Source: Candidatus Alloscillospira gallinarum (GTDB lineage: Bacteria > Bacillota > Clostridia > Oscillospirales > Oscillospiraceae). From it: 14,301 bases of DNA. Made by a program: the position numbers and the translations under genes. The stretch spans positions 1 through 14,301 of the forward strand of contig CAJFTV010000056.1 of the NCBI GenBank assembly GCA_904420055.1. Reading direction: 5' to 3'. The stretch's first letter is position 1, and every line of letters starts with the position of its first letter. The notes under the pieces are model-generated. The model worked only from the letters and a program-made list of their open reading frames with translations. It made no database searches and was not told the origin of the DNA. Shown piece by piece: positions 7,653 through 13,863 of this stretch.

Positions 7653-7673
7653 ACCGTTTCAATGTTAAATGTG
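7641..7673 (-). promoter_or_regulatory. Candidate PhoB-binding repeats upstream of pstS
   Basis: The 10-base word CACATTTAAC (minus strand) occurs twice, at 7664-7673 and 7641-7650, 23 bases apart or about two helical turns. Between the copies is a perfect small dyad GAAAC-C-GTTTC (7650-7660). TTTACG (7674-7679) and a further TTAACATT (7692-7699) lie upstream. Direct repeats with TT(A/T)ACA-like cores next to or over -35 are typical of Pho boxes in Bacillota. Binding by the PhoB encoded in this operon is inferred from position and pattern. Confidence 0.55.
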
Positions 7674-7707
7674 CGTAAAGTTTTATCTCCGAATGTTAAG
7701 GCAAAGA

Positions 7708-7741
7708 AAAATACCTCTCTCCGTCCGGAAAGAGGTATTTT
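7708..7741 (-). terminator. Rho-independent terminator after the URO-D-family gene
   Basis: An 11-bp stem (7708-7718 with 7731-7741; AAAATACCTCT on the plus strand) continues after one mismatch as a short TCC/GGA stem with loop GTCC. In the minus direction it is followed by a T-rich run. It lies 40 bases past the stop of the URO-D-family gene and just upstream of the pst promoter region, so it separates the two operons. Confidence 0.8.
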
Positions 7742-7780
7742 AAGAAAAGGAAAATGGTATTTGTGAAGAAAACCTGAAAG

Positions 7781-8812
7781 TTATTTTTTATAAAATGAAT
7801 GGCCTATCTCATATGCCGCCTTATGGATTATCTTATTTTTCCTTATGGCGTTCTCGTCTCCGTGGGCAACTATAAATCCGCCGCCAAAGCAGTATCCTCC
7901 GCCCGGAGCAAGCATGTCGAAGGTGTCCTGTACCGCCTGATACAGCTCTTCCTCCGTGACATCATCGTCCAAAAGCCTTCCCTTGGCGTCCCAGCCGCCG
8001 GCAATTACAAGGTTATTGCCATACTTCTTTTTTATTGCCGGAAGGTCATTGCAGGTCTGGGCAGGATCCCAGAGCCGCACGCCGATGTTTACAAGGGAGT
8101 CCAGAAGCGTCTCGCACTTGCCGCAGTTGTGAAAACTTATTGGTATTCCCCTGTCCCACGCAAATTTTGCGTGCTTCTTGTAAATGGGTATGAGTATCTC
8201 CTCATATACCTCCGGGGAAATAAACGGGGCCTTCAGCGACGCAGTGTCGTCCTTCAGTGACAGTACCTCAGGCTTATAGTAGTCAATCATTTTCTCTGTT
8301 ATCTTACAGTAGAAATCAGAGATGTAGTCCAAAAGGGCAAAGACCTCCTCAGGCTCCTCATAAAATGCACACAGGCCCTCTGTAAAGCCCATAAACGCCA
8401 TGAGATGCTGGAAATAGCCGAAATGCACGTCAAACGCCACGGCAGTCTGACTGCGGTCAACGCCGCTCGCCTCTAAATGGTCTTTTGCCATCTTTTCCCA
8501 GTCGTACCCCTCAAGGCTTGGCGCTTTTATAACGTCACGCCACTTTCTGATGTCCTTCAGTATGAAGTTTTTCGTCTCAGGCATGGTAGCGCCGCCCACT
8601 GCGTCCCCCGGCACATACTTAACACCCCACACGTCTATTCCGCCGACACCCACTTTGCGGTGCTCGTTGATAAACGGCGGAGTCATAAGCACAATTGCCG
8701 GCACAGGGGCTTTTGGGTCCGACGACGCCAGTATGCTGTAATTTGGAACCCACTCTGGGCACTGGCCGCTCAAGGTTAACATAAAGTTCTCTTTTTCTGT
8801 CAGCAAGGACAT
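7781..8812 (-). CDS. URO-D superfamily protein, methyltransferase-like
   Basis: A 343-residue protein of the uroporphyrinogen decarboxylase superfamily, which includes true heme-pathway decarboxylases and zinc-dependent corrinoid methyltransferases (MtaA, MtbA, CmuA types). KDDTASLKAPFISPEVYEEI (187-206) is the superfamily's ISPE region, and AGGWDAKG (271-278) matches the usual GGID/GNVD position. FHNCGKC (227-233) followed by a late cysteine in GGYCFGGGF (Cys308) would supply a His-X-Cys...Cys zinc site (His228, Cys230, Cys308; Cys233 is an alternative). That site is typical of methyltransferases, not of heme enzymes. It is last in a catabolic-looking operon, 24 bases after the DUF126 gene, with GGAGG only 4 bases before the ATG. 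No corrinoid protein is visible nearby. The family call is firm and the reaction is unknown. Confidence 0.85.
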   Translation of the reverse strand: MSLLTEKENFMLTLSGQCPEWVPNYSILASSDPKAPVPAIVLMTPPFINEHRKVGVGGIDVWGVKYVPGDAVGGATMPETKNFILKDIRKWRDVIKAPSLEGYDWEKMAKDHLEASGVDRSQTAVAFDVHFGYFQHLMAFMGFTEGLCAFYEEPEEVFALLDYISDFYCKITEKMIDYYKPEVLSLKDDTASLKAPFISPEVYEEILIPIYKKHAKFAWDRGIPISFHNCGKCETLLDSLVNIGVRLWDPAQTCNDLPAIKKKYGNNLVIAGGWDAKGRLLDDDVTEEELYQAVQDTFDMLAPGGGYCFGGGFIVAHGDENAIRKNKIIHKAAYEIGHSFYKK

Positions 8813-8836
8813 TTCGCCTCCCTCTCAAGTTAAGTA

Positions 8837-9244
8837 TCAGTCTTTTTTTGTTATCTCGATATACCCCTCGTCGGCATTGACAAACACAATATCCCCCGTC
8901 TCGATGACCTCCATCGGGTCTCGCTCAAAATCGGTCATAGAAGGCACATGTGCCACCATGGCACAGGCAACACTAAGAGGGCACCCCTCAGTGTGTACAA
9001 ATGCCGCCGGTTTCATGGGACCACTACCATACATCATAAACCCGCCCGAACCTCTTGGCAAGGGGTATACCATAACCTTTCCGTTATACGGAACTTTGAA
9101 AAGAGGGTGGTTTCTCTCTGTGGTATAGCCTTTTCTTGGGTTGCAGTTTGTAAATCCCTCCAATGGCTTTGGGGATACAAGCGCCTCTGCCCGGACCTTG
9201 CCAGGATACTCGCAGCGCCCTTTAATGATTATCTTCTCCGCCAT
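8837..9244 (-). CDS. Aconitase X swivel-domain small subunit (DUF126)
   Basis: A 135-residue protein matching the AcnX swivel domain, which joins the DUF521 subunit encoded just upstream to form a hydro-lyase. Known members include cis-3-hydroxy-L-proline dehydratase and archaeal phosphomevalonate dehydratase. Visible features are an ALVSPKPLEGF segment (21-31), NHPL (45-48) and the serine loop PRGSGG (63-68), where Ser66 lies at the position of the catalytic serine in the usual GRGS motif. KPAAFVHTE (78-86) and ETGDIVFVNADEG (115-127) follow. The family's GRGS is PRGS here, and the region after it is FMMYG, so the active-site loop is divergent. The gene starts 6 bases after the large-subunit stop, and its ribosome site contains that stop. 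Confidence 0.85.
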   Translation of the reverse strand: MAEKIIIKGRCEYPGKVRAEALVSPKPLEGFTNCNPRKGYTTERNHPLFKVPYNGKVMVYPLPRGSGGFMMYGSGPMKPAAFVHTEGCPLSVACAMVAHVPSMTDFERDPMEVIETGDIVFVNADEGYIEITKKD

Positions 9245-9250
9245 TTGGGT

Positions 9251-9258
9251 TCACCTCC
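9251..9258 (-). promoter_or_regulatory. Shine-Dalgarno site overlapping the AcnX large-subunit stop
   Basis: GGAGGTGA on the minus strand contains both the ribosome site of the small subunit (GGAGG, 9 bases before its ATG at 9244) and the TGA stop of the large subunit (9251-9253). Terminating ribosomes can therefore restart at once, which should hold the two subunits near equal amounts. Confidence 0.8.
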
Positions 9259-10555
9259 ATTCGCCGCGCCATTTGCCGGTCAGCGCGGCGTCAATACAGT
9301 CGTCCTGAGAGCCGTAGCAGACCTGAAGCCGGTTGTCGTCGTCGGGGTAGCAGCCAGTTATATAGTAGGACTGTTTTGCAGAGTCAACGGCAAGGTTCCT
9401 CACGCCGCCCGGCACACCGCCCATCGCCGCAAGGCAAGTGCCGGTCATTAGAGAGGCGCCGGCATCTTTGAATATTTTCAGATACCCCAGCTTTTTTGCC
9501 ACATCAAACAGCCACGGAGTTGACATAATCCACAGCGGCACTCTGCACTTTTTACCCTCAAGCTTTCTCGCCAAAAGCATGAGGTCCACAATATTCAGGT
9601 GAGGGCAGCCTAGGTACACCATGTCAACATCATCAGATGTATGGAAATTCAGCGTCTCGTACGCCCTTTTAAGCTCCGCCTCTCCTATTATGGCGACGCG
9701 CTGCGGCTTTCTGCCGCCGAGGGCCTCCTCCAGTGTATGGGCCTCGGGAGTGCTGCCGGGAATGTGATACATTCTCACAGCGCCGCTCGTATTCATACCG
9801 GAGTTGAGCTTCATTATCTGCGTCATGTTCGGCTTTGCAGTGCCAGTTAAAACCGGTACCTTCACCCCGACCTCCTCACCGACGGCGAAGCCGAAAACGT
9901 CCCACTCCAGGTCAGAGGATATCATGCGCTCTGAGCGCACCTCCACCGTGGCGTAACGGTTTTCAGTTATGTGCATGTCGTAGTATGCTGCCTTGCCGAG
10001 AAAGCAGGTTGCAAAGCTGCCGTCAATATTTGTCCTTGCACCTAAATTCGCGTTGCAGTACGGCACGGCTGAGCTCTCGTTCCAGGCGCAGTGCTGTCCC
10101 ATAGTCGGAAGATATGACGCCGTGAGATAACTTGCACAGGAGTGGGTCGTCATCATTCCCATTTTTCTGTACAGCTCAAACCACTCGTCCCGCATTGCCT
10201 CCCTGTGAAATTCAGGGTTGCAGTGCATTTTCTCCGGGTCACCGTATGAGCAGAGGTTACAGTCCTCCCACCCATCTACCGGCGGCACGGCAAAAAACGG
10301 AGCCTTGTTTGCAAATGTTGGTATTTTAAAGTGTGCGCCGGAGTCCACCAGCTTTTTAAGCTCCTCAAATGAAAACTCATAAAACGGAGACATTGATGTC
10401 GTGGGGGTGTGGAAATCCCCCGTTCCGTCAAGGTCAATCAGTCTCTCCGCGCCCGACACCTCGCAGACCTCAACGAGGTACTGCATGCAGAGCTGGGGCA
10501 CATACCCCTCCTCTCCCTGCAATATTCGCTTCTCATCGTCAGTTAAATAAGGCAA
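9251..10555 (-). CDS. Aconitase X catalytic large subunit (DUF521)
   Basis: A 434-residue large subunit of the aconitase X family, Fe-S hydro-lyases that dehydrate small hydroxy acids. It opens with the family's LTDDEKRILQGEEG (about 4-17). It contains CAWNESSAVPYCNANLGART (156-175), matching the family's WAESSAV...NS..GARTN region, then GCPHLN (316-321) and TGTCLAA (372-378). The likely cluster cysteines are Cys140, Cys317 and Cys374. The usual TCTPY around the first is HSCASY here, and a Cys-rich insertion (about 97-113, DGWEDCNLC...MHCNP) seems extra. Both suggest a substrate different from characterised members. I prefer the TTG at 10555 because GGGGAGG lies 8 bases upstream. A TTG at 10561 is also in frame but only 2 bases from the ribosome site. 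A hairpin precedes it. Confidence 0.85.
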   Translation of the reverse strand: MPYLTDDEKRILQGEEGYVPQLCMQYLVEVCEVSGAERLIDLDGTGDFHTPTTSMSPFYEFSFEELKKLVDSGAHFKIPTFANKAPFFAVPPVDGWEDCNLCSYGDPEKMHCNPEFHREAMRDEWFELYRKMGMMTTHSCASYLTASYLPTMGQHCAWNESSAVPYCNANLGARTNIDGSFATCFLGKAAYYDMHITENRYATVEVRSERMISSDLEWDVFGFAVGEEVGVKVPVLTGTAKPNMTQIMKLNSGMNTSGAVRMYHIPGSTPEAHTLEEALGGRKPQRVAIIGEAELKRAYETLNFHTSDDVDMVYLGCPHLNIVDLMLLARKLEGKKCRVPLWIMSTPWLFDVAKKLGYLKIFKDAGASLMTGTCLAAMGGVPGGVRNLAVDSAKQSYYITGCYPDDDNRLQVCYGSQDDCIDAALTGKWRGEWR

Positions 10556-10563
10556 TATCAAAA

Positions 10564-10570
10564 CCTCCCC
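10564..10570 (-). promoter_or_regulatory. Shine-Dalgarno site deciding the TTG start of AcnX large subunit
   Basis: GGGGAGG on the minus strand is 8 bases before TTG at 10555 and only 2 bases before TTG at 10561. Normal spacing therefore favours the inner TTG. No ATG is available near the family's expected N-terminus. Confidence 0.7.
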
Positions 10571-10586
10571 TGGCTCTTATGTTACA

Positions 10587-10617
10587 GCCGGCAGCTTAAC
10601 AGACCTGAGCTGCCGGC
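10587..10617 (-). other. Intercistronic hairpin between the IlvD-like and AcnX genes
   Basis: A perfect 10-bp GC-rich inverted repeat, GCCGGCAGCT (10587-10596) with AGCTGCCGGC (10608-10617), has an 11-base loop. It lies in the 69-base gap 8 bases after the IlvD-like stop. There is no U-run on the minus side (the next bases are TGTAACATAAG), so it is probably an mRNA processing or stability element, or a partial transcription barrier. Confidence 0.65.
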
Positions 10618-10624
10618 ACATGTC

Positions 10625-12280
10625 TCATATTATAACCGCGCCCTGGTCTATGGGCTTTACCCTTTCCTGATAGAGCTTCAGCCAGCCCTGTTCGCCTTTT
10701 CCAAGGTAGTCCGGTGCGTTCTTCCGCCGCTCTGCCAGCTCCTCGTCTGACACATCTACCGAGAGCACTCTGTTCAGGGCATCAATGGTTATGATGTCGC
10801 CGTCTCTTATAAGGCCGATGTTTCCTCCGGCGGCGGCCTCAGGCGTGACATCTACCACCATAAGCGCAAGGTTACACAGCCCGGAGGCGTGGCCGTCAGT
10901 CACAATGGCAACGTCGCTGCCCAGCCCCTGTCCGTCAAGGGCAAAGATAAGCCCGCCGGGGCCGCCCATACCTGGTGAGCCGGTAAGCCCCATACCGCAC
11001 ACCACTATGACATCGCCCTTTACAATCCTGCCGTCCCGTATGGCGCGGCTGGCCTCTCCCTGGTCGGTGAACACCTTCGCCGGCCCCTTAAAATAGTTCG
11101 GCTTGTAGTGGTCGTCAATCTGCAGCTTTATAACTCCAAATGTCTCGGCAATGTTCCCCTTTACCAGCACAATCGCCGGGCGGTAATTAAGGGCATTTGA
11201 AAGGGGGCGTATTACCTCCGGGTCCAGCACTCTGGCCGTCTCAAGGTTTTCTCTCACTGTTCTGCCGCTTACTGTCATTTCGTCAAGGCAGAGCATGCTC
11301 TCAAGCTGCTTCATAACCGCGGCTGTTCCGCCGGCGGCCTCCATGTCGTCAATAAAGTGCTTTCCGTTGGGACGTATCCCTACAAGCAGGGGTACATCGT
11401 CGGCAAACCTGTCAAACAGTTCAAAAACATCTGTAGAGCACTTTCCCTCTTTGGCAATGGCCTGAATGTGCTTCATCGTATTCGTGGAGCCGGATATGGC
11501 CAGTATCGTTTTGACACAGTTCTGGAACGCCCCCGGTGTGAGAAGGTCCCGGGGTTTTATATCCTCGTTTACCATCTCCACAATCCGTTTTGAGGCAGCC
11601 GCCACTGCGTCCCACATCTTCCGGCTGTTTGCCAGAACAGGCGTAGTCCCCGGCAGGGCAAAGCCCAAAGCCTCACAGGCAATGTGCATGGAGTTTGCAG
11701 TTCCAAGCCCCTGACAGACGCCGGGGCCCTTTATGGCGGCGCGGCTCATCTCCTCCATCTCGCTGTCGGTCACCTTGCCCATGGCGTAGTGACCAAGCTG
11801 CTGGAACAGGTCCTCTATGTCAAAGTGCTCTCCCTTATACGTCCCGCAGGGCTGATATCCACAGGGGACGACAATTGTGGGGATATTTATGCGAGCCGCC
11901 GCCATAAGCTGTCCGGGGAGCGTCTTGTCGCAGGAGGCGAGGCATAAAATCCCGTCCAGCGACGCCCCCTCCACCGCCGCCTCTATATCGTTTGCAATGA
12001 GGTCGCGGCTGGCCTGGACAAATCCGCCGTTGTGCCCGGTGAAAATGAAGTCCGCCGGGGCAGCCGTCCTGATTTCAAACGAGATGCCCCCGGCCTTGTA
12101 TATCTCCTCGGCGGCAAATTTTGCTATAGCGTCCAGGTGACTGAAACAGACTGCTATATTTGAGGAGGAGTTTATTATGGCAATCTTTGGCTTTTCCATG
12201 TCCTCCTCTTTAATTCCAAGGTTCAGCCACATGGATTTTCTTATGGGGTTATTTGCTTTATTGCTTCTGTATTCCTTCAA
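10625..12280 (-). CDS. IlvD/Edd-family Fe-S dehydratase, divergent
   Basis: A 551-residue member of the dihydroxy-acid/phosphogluconate/sugar-acid dehydratase family, which removes water from 2,3-dihydroxy acids to give 2-keto acids with an Fe-S cluster. The three expected cluster cysteines are present: Cys45 (NSSSNIAVC), Cys117 (ASCDKT, with Lys119) and Cys189 (GPGVCQGLGTANSM). The C-terminal half keeps the order of conserved blocks with changed sequence: GMGLTGSPGMGGPGG replaces GPRGGPGM, TDGHASG replaces TDGRFSG (the serine is kept), and VVDVTPEAAAGG replaces GHVSPEAA-GG. These changes make branched-chain DHAD unlikely and point to a catabolic subfamily. The TTG start at 12278-12280 is needed to include the conserved N-terminal RS...R region; AGGAAGG lies 11 bases upstream. 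It is flanked by the FAD oxidoreductase and the AcnX genes. Confidence 0.85.
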   Translation of the reverse strand: MKEYRSNKANNPIRKSMWLNLGIKEEDMEKPKIAIINSSSNIAVCFSHLDAIAKFAAEEIYKAGGISFEIRTAAPADFIFTGHNGGFVQASRDLIANDIEAAVEGASLDGILCLASCDKTLPGQLMAAARINIPTIVVPCGYQPCGTYKGEHFDIEDLFQQLGHYAMGKVTDSEMEEMSRAAIKGPGVCQGLGTANSMHIACEALGFALPGTTPVLANSRKMWDAVAAASKRIVEMVNEDIKPRDLLTPGAFQNCVKTILAISGSTNTMKHIQAIAKEGKCSTDVFELFDRFADDVPLLVGIRPNGKHFIDDMEAAGGTAAVMKQLESMLCLDEMTVSGRTVRENLETARVLDPEVIRPLSNALNYRPAIVLVKGNIAETFGVIKLQIDDHYKPNYFKGPAKVFTDQGEASRAIRDGRIVKGDVIVVCGMGLTGSPGMGGPGGLIFALDGQGLGSDVAIVTDGHASGLCNLALMVVDVTPEAAAGGNIGLIRDGDIITIDALNRVLSVDVSDEELAERRKNAPDYLGKGEQGWLKLYQERVKPIDQGAVII

Positions 12281-12313
12281 TACGGCACCTGCCTTCCTGC
12301 CCTCAGGCCGCGG

Positions 12314-13783
12314 TCAATTTACACCTTCCAGTATTACGCCCTGTGTGCGCAGGAAATCCTGAAGGTCTTTTACATGTTCTTCCTTTTCCAGCTCTCGGGG
12401 AGTAACGCCCTTTTTGACGCAGAGGCCCGCCGCCGCGCCCGCGGCCTGTCCTGTTACTACCGTCTCCTGCAAAAAGCGCAGGTAAGCCGCCCTGTCTGTG
12501 GACACGTGTTTGCCGCCCACAAGGAAGTTTTCAACTTTAAGCGGCACAAGGCAGCGGTAAGGAATATCATAGCTGCCGCCGTTGGGGGCCATTCCACCGA
12601 CCTCGCCCTCCTGCACCACTGAGCCCAGGGTGTGGTTGTCGGCAGTGTGCACGGCCCCGGCGGGGAAGGCGGACTTTCCTATGCAGTCATAAAACCTTGC
12701 GCCCGCAACAACGTCTGCGCCGCGGAGCTTGTAGTCACCCATAATTCTGCGGCCGTCGCGCAGACGCATCTCCGTGCCCACCTTGACGATATACGCGTTT
12801 TTAAAGCCGGGTACGTACTTTTTAAATGCCTTCGCCGCAATAATAATCTGCTTTCTGCACTCAATCTCGCCCTTTGTGAGGTCCCACGGGTCGCATGACC
12901 AGAGGTTTGGCACCTGGGCCGAGTGCTGGAAGTGGGCCTGAATAACACCGTTTTTACCGCCGTCCGGGCGGGGCGCCATGAAGAAGCCCATACCGGAATA
13001 CGCGTGCCACTCCCCAGTCTTTAAAAGCTTATCGAGTATGCTGAAAAAGCCCATGACTTCCCCTATCTCGGTTGGGTCGTTCACTTTTCTCAGGTTCTCT
13101 ATCTTCTCTTCCTTGCTCATGCCGATGGGGCCGCGGAGCTCAAAGTCGTCCGGATTCTCCTTCATGTAGGTCATAAACTCGTCCCAGTCAACGCCGTCCA
13201 TGGTGAAGCACACGGAGTGGGGCTCGTTCTGCTCCCGTGGCAGAAGCTCGTAGTCGCAGCCGGCGCGCACGGCGATGTCGCCCTCTCCCGTGCAGTCTAT
13301 TACAATCTTCGCGCCAATCTCGCTGCGGCCAGCCGCGTTTTCAACTACAACGCCGGTGACCTTGTCGCCGTCCTTTGTGACGTCTACCACAAGGGTGTGG
13401 AGAAGAAGCGTCACTCCCGCCTCTTCCAGCACCTGGAAAATTTCAAGTCCCCACCACTCGGGGTCTACAAAGGAAAATGTATATCCGGTGCCCTTTCTGT
13501 AGACGTTATCGGCATCGCTGTGGGGCACCGCGTGGTTTTCCTTTAAAAGGCGGCTGTGCATCTCCTGTGCAAAACCGGCGATAACCTGCTCGCCACAGGG
13601 ACTGAACAAATGAGCGTATGAAAATCCCGGAGGGCCGAATACGTTCATCTGCCCGCCCAAGGCTCCAAGACGCTCAATAAGAAGAGTTTTGGCGCCGGTT
13701 CTTGCCGCGGCTACTGCCGCAGCCGTACCGGAAGTGCCTCCGCCGCACACAATAACATCAAACATAAGTTTTTCATTAGCCAT
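12314..13783 (-). CDS. FAD-dependent oxidoreductase (FAD_oxidored family)
   Basis: A 489-residue flavoprotein of the family described by Pfam FAD_oxidored. The N-terminal Rossmann motif is VCGGGTSGTAAAVAAARTG (12-30), with the acidic residue at the end of beta-2 in LLIERLGALGGQMN (34-47). IDCTGEGDIAVRAG (162-175) is the second FAD motif. R-RIMGDYKL (about 345-353), IPYRCLVP (407-414) and VGGKHVSTDRAA (422-433) lead into the C-terminal FAD-binding VTGQAAGAAAGLC (443-455). The substrate cannot be read from sequence; oxidation or reduction of the acid handled by the neighbouring dehydratases is a reasonable guess. The ATG at 13783 is chosen because AAAGGGA lies 9 bases upstream and the protein then begins just before the FAD strand; the longer frame to 13831 reads into the intercistronic hairpin. 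Confidence 0.85.
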   Translation of the reverse strand: MANEKLMFDVIVCGGGTSGTAAAVAAARTGAKTLLIERLGALGGQMNVFGPPGFSYAHLFSPCGEQVIAGFAQEMHSRLLKENHAVPHSDADNVYRKGTGYTFSFVDPEWWGLEIFQVLEEAGVTLLLHTLVVDVTKDGDKVTGVVVENAAGRSEIGAKIVIDCTGEGDIAVRAGCDYELLPREQNEPHSVCFTMDGVDWDEFMTYMKENPDDFELRGPIGMSKEEKIENLRKVNDPTEIGEVMGFFSILDKLLKTGEWHAYSGMGFFMAPRPDGGKNGVIQAHFQHSAQVPNLWSCDPWDLTKGEIECRKQIIIAAKAFKKYVPGFKNAYIVKVGTEMRLRDGRRIMGDYKLRGADVVAGARFYDCIGKSAFPAGAVHTADNHTLGSVVQEGEVGGMAPNGGSYDIPYRCLVPLKVENFLVGGKHVSTDRAAYLRFLQETVVTGQAAGAAAGLCVKKGVTPRELEKEEHVKDLQDFLRTQGVILEGVN

Positions 13784-13818
13784 AAAATATCGTCCCTTTC
13801 TCAAATAAATCCGCCGGA

Positions 13819-13845
13819 CCCTCTGCGGCAAAATGCCGCAGAGGG
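13819..13845 (-). other. Strong intercistronic hairpin upstream of the FAD oxidoreductase
   Basis: A perfect 12-bp stem, CCCTCTGCGGCA (13819-13830) with TGCCGCAGAGGG (13834-13845), has a 3-base AAA loop. It lies 18 bases after the stop of the right-edge gene. In the minus direction it is followed by TCCGGCGG with no U-run; in the plus direction CTTTTGG follows. It is therefore more likely an mRNA end-protecting or processing hairpin, or a partial terminator, than a full terminator on the minus strand. Confidence 0.7.
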
Positions 13846-13863
13846 CTTTTGGTCAATTAACTA

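Noticed and set aside
8948..9451. 167-residue plus-strand frame opposite the AcnX genes
   Set aside because: It is antisense to conserved DUF126/DUF521 coding sequence and has no recognisable motifs or ribosome site.
12679..12948. 89-residue minus-strand frame inside the FAD oxidoreductase
   Set aside because: It lies wholly inside a conserved gene in another frame and its sequence is Arg/Ser-rich and low in protein-like character.
13784..13831. Longer FAD oxidoreductase start at 13831
   Set aside because: The extra residues are Arg-rich, are encoded next to an intercistronic hairpin and have no better ribosome site than the ATG at 13783.
13819..13845. Hairpin as a full rho-independent terminator of the operon
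   Set aside because: No U-run follows in the minus direction. The weak CTTTT on the other side would serve plus-strand transcription, for which no gene is seen.
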